Origin: Geodermatophilaceae bacterium
GTDB lineage: Bacteria; Actinomycetota; Actinomycetes; Mycobacteriales; Geodermatophilaceae
Assembly: GCA_013812385.1 (NCBI GenBank)
Contig: JACCTM010000108.1
Location: forward strand, 1-16,064
DNA length: 16,064 bases
Reading direction: 5' to 3'
In this document: piece by piece, positions 6,718 to 12,836 of the stretch
Position numbering within the stretch: the first letter of the stretch is position 1
Layout of the letters: every line of letters begins with the position of its first letter
Made by a program: the position numbers and the translations under genes
Notes under the pieces: model-generated
The model's database searches: none
What the model was told of the DNA's origin: nothing
What the model saw: only the letters and a program-made list of their open reading frames with translations

Positions 6718-7749
6718 ATGGACAGCACCCCGAAGCTCCGTCTCAGCGGCCCCGGCAGCTTGATCGCGGCCGTGCCGCATCTCCTCGGATTCCCGCCTGA
6801 GCAGTCACTGGTCCTGGTCGGGCTGAGCGGACCCAGGTCCCGGCTCGGCATCACCATGCGTGCCGATCTCCCGTTCGATGGGCCCGACCACGCGCCCTCG
6901 GTGGCCGAGCTCGAGCCGTTGGTCGAGGCGCTGCGCCGCGATGGTGCCTCGCAATGCCTCGCGATGGTCATGACCGACTGCCCGGACGTCGACGGGCTGG
7001 CTCCGTACGTGGACCTGGTGGCCAACCTCGACGAGGCCTTGTTCGAGGCCGGGATAGACGTCGATGACATCGTCCTGGTGCGAGCGGGTCGCTGGCGGTC
7101 CTATCTCTGTCCGGACCCGGACTGCTGCCCCTCGCAGGGTACGGCGGTTCCGGCCCCGTCCGGCGAGCTCGCGGCGTATGCGGCGTATTCCGGCTCCGTG
7201 GTTCGAGACAGCCGCACGGCGCTGATCGAGATGATCGCGCCAGATTTGGAAGCGATCTCCGCGACCGAGCGCGCGCTGGACCATGTGTGCCGGGAAATGG
7301 CCGAGGCGGCGGGTGCGGGCACCTCGGAGGCCTATCGAGAGCGGATCGAGGGGTTCATCGACCGTCGCGTTCGCGCAGTCGCTGCCGGGACCGCACGGTC
7401 ACTGACACATCGGGATGCCGCCCGGATCGCCGTCGCGCTGATCGATCGTCCGCTCCGGGATCGGGTGGCTGGCTATTGCCTGCAACAGACTGCCTCGGCG
7501 GCGGAGTCCGTGTGGATCGATCTCCTCCGACGGTTGCCGGCGCCGTTGGACGCAGCACCGGCGACCCTGCTGGCCATGAGTTCGTGGGCGAGAGGGGATG
7601 GCGCGATGGCGAATGTGGCGCTTGACCGGGCGCTGGACAGCGATCCCGGGTATTCCTTGGCCCAGCTCGTGCGCACGGCACTGGACCATGCACTGCCTCC
7701 AGCCACAGTCCGGGAGATGCTCGCGTTCCCAGCCGCTGAGGCGGGGTAG
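6718..7749 (+). CDS. DUF4192 domain-containing protein
   Basis: This 343-residue protein has the DUF4192 hallmark at its N-terminus: LRLSGPGSLIAAVPHLLGF followed by PEQSLVLVGL. The domain occupies most of the length. The family is almost confined to Actinobacteria and has no established function. No signal peptide or membrane helix is visible, so it is probably cytoplasmic. A CPDPDCCPSQG segment near residues 136-146 is Cys-rich, but I would not call it a metal site on two close Cys pairs alone. ATG 6718 was chosen because the family sequence begins a few residues later; the longer open frame to 6580 covers intergenic DNA. It converges on the S9 peptidase gene with a 9-bp gap. Hypothetical, but a well-supported gene. 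Confidence 0.85.
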   Translation: MDSTPKLRLSGPGSLIAAVPHLLGFPPEQSLVLVGLSGPRSRLGITMRADLPFDGPDHAPSVAELEPLVEALRRDGASQCLAMVMTDCPDVDGLAPYVDLVANLDEALFEAGIDVDDIVLVRAGRWRSYLCPDPDCCPSQGTAVPAPSGELAAYAAYSGSVVRDSRTALIEMIAPDLEAISATERALDHVCREMAEAAGAGTSEAYRERIEGFIDRRVRAVAAGTARSLTHRDAARIAVALIDRPLRDRVAGYCLQQTASAAESVWIDLLRRLPAPLDAAPATLLAMSSWARGDGAMANVALDRALDSDPGYSLAQLVRTALDHALPPATVREMLAFPAAEAG

Positions 7750-7758
7750 TGCAGGGAC

Positions 7759-9891
7759 TCAGAGGAGTTCGGGCCGCTCCCACGGTTGTCCGAGGACATG
7801 TTGGGCGAGGAATGCGAACACCGTCTCGTACCAGATCGCCGCGTTGCCGGGGGTGAGCACCCAGTGGTTCTCGTCAGGAAAGTAGAGGAACTTCGACTCG
7901 ACCCCGCGCTTGCGCAGGTCGTACCACAGGCGAAGACCCTCGCCGATCGGGACGCGATAGTCCTTGTCGCCGTGGATGACCAGCATCGGCGTGCTGATGT
8001 TGTCGGCGAACTTGTGCGGGGAATTGGCGTCGTAGCGCTGCGGCTGGGTGAGTGGGTCGCCGAACTCCTTCTCCCAGTAGTACGACGCATCGGTGGCCCC
8101 GGAGAAACCATCGAGGTGCCACAGCGATGCGTGCGTGACGATCGCATCGAAGCGGTCGGTGTGGGTGGCGATCCAGTTGGCCATGTAACCGCCGAAGGAT
8201 CCGCCCATGGCAGCGGTCCGGGTTCGGTCGATCTCCGGCCGCTCGAGTGCGGCATCCGTGGCCGCCATGAGATCGGTGTACGGAGTACCGCCCCACTGCC
8301 CCCAGCCGCGGCGTACGAAGTCCTGGCCGTACCCGTCCGACAGCGCCGGATCAGGCAGCAGTACGGCATAGCCGCGGGCGGCCATCAGCCACGGGCACCA
8401 CCGCCAGGACCAGGCGTTCCAACTCATCAGCGGGCCGCCGTGGATCCAGAGCAGAAGCGGCGCGGGCGAGTCGGAGTTCGCGCCCTTGGGAAGGACCAGC
8501 CAGGACCGGATCGTCGTAGCGTCGTCGGTCTCGGTATCGATCCGTTGCAGCGTGCCGGGGAGCTGCTCGATGGCACCGGGGCTGGGCAGTGTGACCGGCT
8601 CCTGGTCGACCCCTGAGGGATCCAGCCGCACCGGACGAAACGGAGAGTCGTAAGCAGATCGAAGCGCGTAGAGAGCCGAGCCGTCGGTGGCCACCTGGAG
8701 GTCGGAGTAGTACCCACCGGCGGTCAACCGGGTGATCGCCCCGGAGCCCACGTCGACGCGGAAGACGGGATGATGGCCCAGTTCGGTGGCGGTGAAATAG
8801 GCACCGCTGCCATCCGGGGTCCAGGTCGGCGTCCCGGGCCACAGGTCGAGATCCGGGGTGAGGTCGCGGCCGCTGTCGGCAGCCAGATCGATCAGCCACA
8901 AGGTCAGATCCGGCGGCTCGTCGTAGCTGCTGTTCGTCTCTCGGTAGCAGACCAGAAAGGCGCCATCCGGGGAAAAGGCAGGTTCGCCGAAGTTGCAGTC
9001 CTCGCCTTCGGCAACGACGCGGGAGGCACCGCTGCCGGTGTCGACGAGCTCGATCCGAGTCCGCCGCTGCGCGCCACCGTCGTCGGCCACTTCTACGGTG
9101 CGAGCGATTCGCGTCCCGTCCGGGGACAGCGCGAGGTCGTCGCCGCCCAGGCTCGTCAGGCCGGCCTGCGGCGTCAGGTCGCTAATCTCGACCGAGTCCG
9201 GCGCCGGGTCGTCGGACGTAGGTTGCGCGGGCTGATCACCGGCCAGATCAGCCGGTTCAGCATCGGTGGCGGGGTCGCGCGCCGGTGCATGCTCGGGGAT
9301 TGCGGCGAGGAAGAGCACGTGCGGCCAGGCCGGGCCGAGGTCGCGGTCCCAAGATCTAACGGGATAGTCCTCGTGCAGCAGCGCGGTGACTCCGGCCTCT
9401 TTGCGAGCCTTGCGTCGTTCCCCGTCGGACTTGGCATCCTTGGCTCCCGGATTCATGGCTGCCACCACGGCCACCGCGTCGATGTCCCGGGCGGTCACGA
9501 TGGCGGACACACCCCCGGGTCGGGACAGCAGCAGTCGGGCCTCACCGCCGCCTGCCGGCAATGCCCAGAGTCCAGGCTTGGGTTCCTCGGCATCCTTGGT
9601 GGCCGCGGGGTCCGGTCGAGCGGAGCTGAACAGGAGCTCACCGCTGAGCGCGAACACTGGCGAGGATTCCCCCGCCGCGCTGCGAGTCAGCCGTCGTGCG
9701 GAGTTCTTGCCCTCCGGATCCACCTCCCAGAGCGCGGTCTGCCATGTCGTCTTCTCCGGATCGAGCATCGCCACCGAGGTGACCAGCCGCGTGCCGTCCG
9801 GAGACAGTGCCAACCCGCCGAGACGGGGAATGGCGTTGTAGTCGGCGAGCTCGGCGAAGGGATGTGCATGACCGGATGTGTTGTGGGTCAT
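7759..9891 (-). CDS. S9 family peptidase (prolyl oligopeptidase / acylaminoacyl peptidase type)
   Basis: This is a 710-residue serine peptidase. Residues 1 to about 440 form a WD40/TolB-like beta-propeller with repeated LSPDGTR and FSPDGAF blades. The alpha/beta-hydrolase domain follows, with LLLWIHGGPLMSWNAW, the nucleophile elbow GGSFGG (Ser565), Asp644 in HGDKDYRVP and His676 in DENHW, a complete catalytic triad. No signal peptide is seen, so it is likely cytoplasmic, cleaving short peptides or acylated N-termini. A low-complexity Asp/Pro/Ala-rich insertion near residues 205-235 interrupts the propeller. Its ATG overlaps the ideR stop (ATGA at 9891-9888) and no Shine-Dalgarno is visible, so translation is probably coupled to ideR. 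Possible iron-linked expression follows from position only. Confidence 0.9.
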   Translation of the reverse strand: MTHNTSGHAHPFAELADYNAIPRLGGLALSPDGTRLVTSVAMLDPEKTTWQTALWEVDPEGKNSARRLTRSAAGESSPVFALSGELLFSSARPDPAATKDAEEPKPGLWALPAGGGEARLLLSRPGGVSAIVTARDIDAVAVVAAMNPGAKDAKSDGERRKARKEAGVTALLHEDYPVRSWDRDLGPAWPHVLFLAAIPEHAPARDPATDAEPADLAGDQPAQPTSDDPAPDSVEISDLTPQAGLTSLGGDDLALSPDGTRIARTVEVADDGGAQRRTRIELVDTGSGASRVVAEGEDCNFGEPAFSPDGAFLVCYRETNSSYDEPPDLTLWLIDLAADSGRDLTPDLDLWPGTPTWTPDGSGAYFTATELGHHPVFRVDVGSGAITRLTAGGYYSDLQVATDGSALYALRSAYDSPFRPVRLDPSGVDQEPVTLPSPGAIEQLPGTLQRIDTETDDATTIRSWLVLPKGANSDSPAPLLLWIHGGPLMSWNAWSWRWCPWLMAARGYAVLLPDPALSDGYGQDFVRRGWGQWGGTPYTDLMAATDAALERPEIDRTRTAAMGGSFGGYMANWIATHTDRFDAIVTHASLWHLDGFSGATDASYYWEKEFGDPLTQPQRYDANSPHKFADNISTPMLVIHGDKDYRVPIGEGLRLWYDLRKRGVESKFLYFPDENHWVLTPGNAAIWYETVFAFLAQHVLGQPWERPELL

Positions 9892-10586
9892 GGATGGCTG
9901 GGCTCGACCGGAAGGCTCACGAAGATGTGCTCGGCGGCAAACCGGGGAAGGCGGTGTCCGTTGACGTCAACGCCATCCGGACGCCGGGTCACAAGCACGG
10001 TATTGCCGGGTCGGACGTGAGCATCGGTGAGCATGTGCATGAGGTCGGCGTCTGGCTGGATCTGTTCACTGATCCGCTCGACCCGGACGCTGTGACCGGC
10101 ATCGGTGGCGGTATCGGAGAGCAGAAGCAGCCCGTTGATGCCAGGATCCATGCTGGCTTGTCCAGTCCAGCCCAGACCGTCCAGTCCAGGAATGGGGTTG
10201 CCGTGCGGGCAGGTGGTCGGATTGTCGAGCAGGGCGACCAGTCGCCGTTCGACGGCCTCGCTCATCACGTGTTCCCAGCGACAGGCCTCGATGTGCACCT
10301 CCTCCCAATCCATCCCTATGACGTCGACCAACAAGCGCTCGGCCAGGCGGTGTTTACGCATCACCTGTGTGGCGAGCTTGCGACCGGTGTCACTGAGTTC
10401 GAGGTGGCGGTCACCCTCGACACTGAGCAATCCGTCGCGCTCCATTCGGGCGACTGTCTGGCTCACCGTGGGCCCGCTCTGGTGCAGCCGCTCGGCGATC
10501 CGGGCCCGCAGCGGGGTCACACCTTCTTCCTCGAGTTCGAAGATGGTGCGCAGGTACATCTCGGTGGTGTCGATCAAGTCGTTCAC
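9888..10586 (-). CDS. ideR: Iron-dependent transcriptional regulator, DtxR/IdeR family
   Basis: This 232-residue metal-activated repressor of iron uptake genes has an N-terminal winged helix (LRARIAERLHQSGPTVSQTV, about 26-45) and then the dimerisation/metal domain. A C-terminal SH3-like domain follows. Every ligand position known in M. tuberculosis IdeR is present at the same number: His79, Glu83 and His98 for one site; Met10, Cys102, Glu105 and His106 for the other. SEQIQ near 173-177 matches the SH3-domain Glu/Gln ligands. GTG 10586 is chosen because VNDLIDTTEMYLRTI aligns with the IdeR N-terminus and AGGAG lies 9 bases upstream. It follows the lipoprotein gene by 66 bp and overlaps the S9 peptidase start. 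I saw no obvious iron box in the window. Confidence 0.93.
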   Translation of the reverse strand: MNDLIDTTEMYLRTIFELEEEGVTPLRARIAERLHQSGPTVSQTVARMERDGLLSVEGDRHLELSDTGRKLATQVMRKHRLAERLLVDVIGMDWEEVHIEACRWEHVMSEAVERRLVALLDNPTTCPHGNPIPGLDGLGWTGQASMDPGINGLLLLSDTATDAGHSVRVERISEQIQPDADLMHMLTDAHVRPGNTVLVTRRPDGVDVNGHRLPRFAAEHIFVSLPVEPSHP

Positions 10587-10595
10587 GCGGGGCCG

Positions 10596-10600
10596 CTCCT
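10596..10600 (-). promoter_or_regulatory. ideR ribosome binding site beside a 10-bp palindrome
   Basis: AGGAG (minus strand) is 9 bases from the GTG at 10586 and fixes the ideR start. It partly overlaps the perfect palindrome CTTCGCGAAG at 10599-10608. A TACCAT hexamer (10624-10619) could be a -10 for an ideR-proximal promoter, but no -35 is seen. Confidence 0.5.
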
Positions 10601-10652
10601 TCGCGAAGTCCAAGAGGGATGGTACGGCGTTCGCGGCACGGCACAGCCAGAG

Positions 10653-11546
10653 TCAGCCGGCGATCGACCCCGGTGGAAAGACGAGCGTGGTGATCTGGCT
10701 CACGAGTTCCGTGGCAAAGCCGGAGTCGACGGCGCCGGGGTCGCCGCTGAGAATGGCCACGGTGTACCGGTTGTCGGCACCCACGATGCCTGTCGTGTGC
10801 AAATAGCTGGTATCCGTGGGACAGCACATCCAGCCCTGCTTGATCGCCAGTGTCATCCCGGCAAGGGCGGTGGGGATTCCGAAGAACTGGTCGAAGCCGT
10901 CCTGGGCGATCATGGTGCTTCCCCGCAGGAGGCCCAAGACGTAATCGCGGTCGGCCGTGGGCATGCTGCTCAGGAAGCGGTCGTAATAACGGGCGACGTC
11001 TCGGGCCGACATCGTCGTGAGCTCCCAGGAACCCGCCTCAGTCGTTGGTGCCACACTCGGCAGCCGGTAGCGCTGGGCCACCTCGGTGACCATGGCTTCT
11101 CCGCCGAACCGGGAATACAGCGAATCGGCCGCGGCGTCGTCGGAGGCGACGAGCATCGCCTCGAGCAAGGAACGGTCCTCCGCGGAGAGCCCGAACTCCC
11201 CGGCTCGCTGCCGCTGCAGCAGGTTGTCGGCGAGGAACAGCTTCACCAGCGAGGCACCGAAGATCGGCGCGTCGGATGCAGCGCCGTTGACGACCTCTAT
11301 CCCGAGTTCCCGATCGATGACGGCGATGCTGACTCCGATGCCCTGGGTGGCGGCGAAGGCCGTGGCCTCGTCGATCGCGGTCTGGAATCCCACCGTGGTC
11401 TCGGCTACCCGGGTCTGGGCGGGCGCTGAAGTGGCCGACGACTCGGAGGTCGAAACGCTGCCGGACTCCGAGTTCTCCGTGCAACCAACCGCCGTGAGCA
11501 CAACCGCGGCTAGCAGAGCCACCAGACACTCAAGCCGCCTGATCAT
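10653..11546 (-). CDS. Lipoprotein with a class-A beta-lactamase/PBP-like serine hydrolase domain
   Basis: This 297-residue protein begins with a lipoprotein signal: MIRR, a hydrophobic stretch and AVGC with the lipidated Cys22. A Ser/Thr/Glu-rich linker of about 25 residues follows, so it should be anchored outside the membrane. The domain has SLVK (Ser99-x-x-Lys102) as the nucleophile motif, SDD at 135-137 in place of the SDN loop, and KQG at 236-238 in place of the KTG triad. These fit the penicillin-recognising fold but differ from true beta-lactamases, so resistance activity is not predicted. The mycobacterial LppW-like lipoproteins are the nearest match I know. ATG 11546 was chosen for the signal peptide; the open frame further upstream runs into divergent acuC. 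It is probably the first gene of an operon with ideR. Confidence 0.8.
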   Translation of the reverse strand: MIRRLECLVALLAAVVLTAVGCTENSESGSVSTSESSATSAPAQTRVAETTVGFQTAIDEATAFAATQGIGVSIAVIDRELGIEVVNGAASDAPIFGASLVKLFLADNLLQRQRAGEFGLSAEDRSLLEAMLVASDDAAADSLYSRFGGEAMVTEVAQRYRLPSVAPTTEAGSWELTTMSARDVARYYDRFLSSMPTADRDYVLGLLRGSTMIAQDGFDQFFGIPTALAGMTLAIKQGWMCCPTDTSYLHTTGIVGADNRYTVAILSGDPGAVDSGFATELVSQITTLVFPPGSIAG

Positions 11547-11646
11547 CGGCGGCCCAACAGAAGACGGGACACAGCTAGAGCATGCGTGCCGAATGCCGAT
11601 TCGTCGACATCCGCCTCGACACCTGCCGGTCGCTACCGTGTGAAGG
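11547..11646. other. 100-bp divergent promoter region
   Basis: The gap between the lipoprotein gene and acuC must carry promoters for both operons. Apart from the TACCGT hexamer described separately, no clear operator or inverted repeat was recognised. Confidence 0.4.
11634..11639 (+). promoter_or_regulatory. Candidate -10 element for a leaderless acuC transcript
   Basis: TACCGT fits TAnnnT and ends 7 bases before GTG 11647, the same geometry as at pgmB. The GAAGG between them is too close to the start to act as a ribosome site. No matching -35 at 17-18 bp is visible. Confidence 0.35.
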
Positions 11647-12828
11647 GTGAGCAACGCGGTCGCGGTGATCTGGGACGAGACCATGCTCGAGTACGACCTC
11701 GGCGGTGACCATCCGCTGCACCCCATCCGGCTCGAGCTCACGATCGCCTTGGCTCGAACGCTCGGTGTATTCCCGGCACAGACGATCACCCGTCTCGCAC
11801 CGATCGCCGCCGACGAGGAGCTGCTGCACCGCATCCACACGCCCTCCTATATCAACGCGGTGAAGCGTGCACCGCACGATCCGTACGGTGCCGGACATGG
11901 CCTCGGCACGCCGGACAACCCGATCTTCGACCGCATGCACGAGGCCTCGTGCCTGATCGCGGGGGGCAGTGTCCAAGGGGCGGAATGGGTCTGGTCGGGC
12001 AAGGGCGACCATGCGGTGAACATCGCCGGTGGCCTGCACCATGCGATGGCCAACAGCGCCAGCGGCTTCTGCGTCTACAACGACCCCGCCCTGGCCATCA
12101 GCTGGCTGCTCGGTCAAGGCGTCAAGCGGATCGCCTACGTCGATGTCGACGTCCACCATGGCGACGGCGTACAAGCGGCCTTCTACGACGACCCACGCGT
12201 GCTCACGATCAGCTTGCACCAGAGTCCGCTGTCGCTGTTTCCCGGCACGGGCTTCCCCGAGGAGACCGGCCGCGGCGAGGGCATAGGTGCCTCCATCAAC
12301 GTGGCGCTCCCGCCGCGTACCGACGACGCCGGCTGGCTTCGCGCGTTTCATTCGGTGGTTCCGTCGGTCCTGCGGGCGTTCCGGCCGGAGATCCTGGTCA
12401 GCCAGTGCGGCTGTGATGCCCACCGCGACGACCCGCTGGCCGACCTGGCGCTGTCCATCGATGGGCAGCGCGCCTCGTATCAGGCCATGCACGACCTGGC
12501 GCACGAGATCTGCGGCGGCAAGTGGCTGGTCCTGGGTGGCGGCGGGTACGGATTGGTCCGCTGTGTTCCGCGCGCCTGGACCCATCTGCTCGGCATCGTG
12601 GGCGGGACCCCCGTCGACCCGGAGACCACGATCCCGGCCAAATGGCTGGATGACGTTCGCCGGCGCAAGCTGCGCGCGATCCCGCCGACGCGGATGACCG
12701 AGGACGAGCCAGCTGATTACATTCCGTGGGAGCCGGGCGGCTCGGGCGCCCTGGACGCGGCGATCCAGCGGACCCGACACGCCAGCTTCCCGCTGCTGGG
12801 GCTTGACCCGGACGATCCGCGAGACTGA
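11647..12828 (+). CDS. acuC: AcuC, class I HDAC-type protein lysine deacetylase
   Basis: This 393-residue zinc amidohydrolase of the histone-deacetylase fold removes acetyl groups from lysines, classically from acetyl-CoA synthetase. All catalytic positions are visible: the His pair His131-His132 in GGLHHAM; zinc ligands Asp168 and His170 in VDVDVHHGDG, and Asp257 in GCDAHRDDPL; and the transition-state Tyr301 in GGGGYG. The N-terminal DHPLHPIRLELT segment is characteristic of AcuC. Start GTG 11647 gives the normal family N-terminus. It is followed after 8 bp by a Pat-type acetyltransferase, so eraser and writer are probably co-transcribed. In Bacillus subtilis acuC likewise lies with the acetyltransferase gene acuA. 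Confidence 0.92.
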   Translation: MSNAVAVIWDETMLEYDLGGDHPLHPIRLELTIALARTLGVFPAQTITRLAPIAADEELLHRIHTPSYINAVKRAPHDPYGAGHGLGTPDNPIFDRMHEASCLIAGGSVQGAEWVWSGKGDHAVNIAGGLHHAMANSASGFCVYNDPALAISWLLGQGVKRIAYVDVDVHHGDGVQAAFYDDPRVLTISLHQSPLSLFPGTGFPEETGRGEGIGASINVALPPRTDDAGWLRAFHSVVPSVLRAFRPEILVSQCGCDAHRDDPLADLALSIDGQRASYQAMHDLAHEICGGKWLVLGGGGYGLVRCVPRAWTHLLGIVGGTPVDPETTIPAKWLDDVRRRKLRAIPPTRMTEDEPADYIPWEPGGSGALDAAIQRTRHASFPLLGLDPDDPRD

Positions 12829-12836
12829 GACCGCAG

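Noticed and set aside
9807..11429. 540-codon plus-strand open frame across the peptidase start, ideR and the lipoprotein gene
   Set aside because: It runs antisense through three well-supported genes, including an IdeR with every metal ligand intact; the product is low-complexity and unrecognised.
10653..11546. Antibiotic-resistance beta-lactamase
   Set aside because: SDD and KQG replace SDN and KTG; the protein fits the LppW-like lipoprotein group better than functional beta-lactamases.
11575..12780. 401-codon open frame antisense to acuC
   Set aside because: It lies opposite a gene with complete catalytic motifs. Long antisense frames are expected from high GC at third positions, and the translation shows no recognisable domain.
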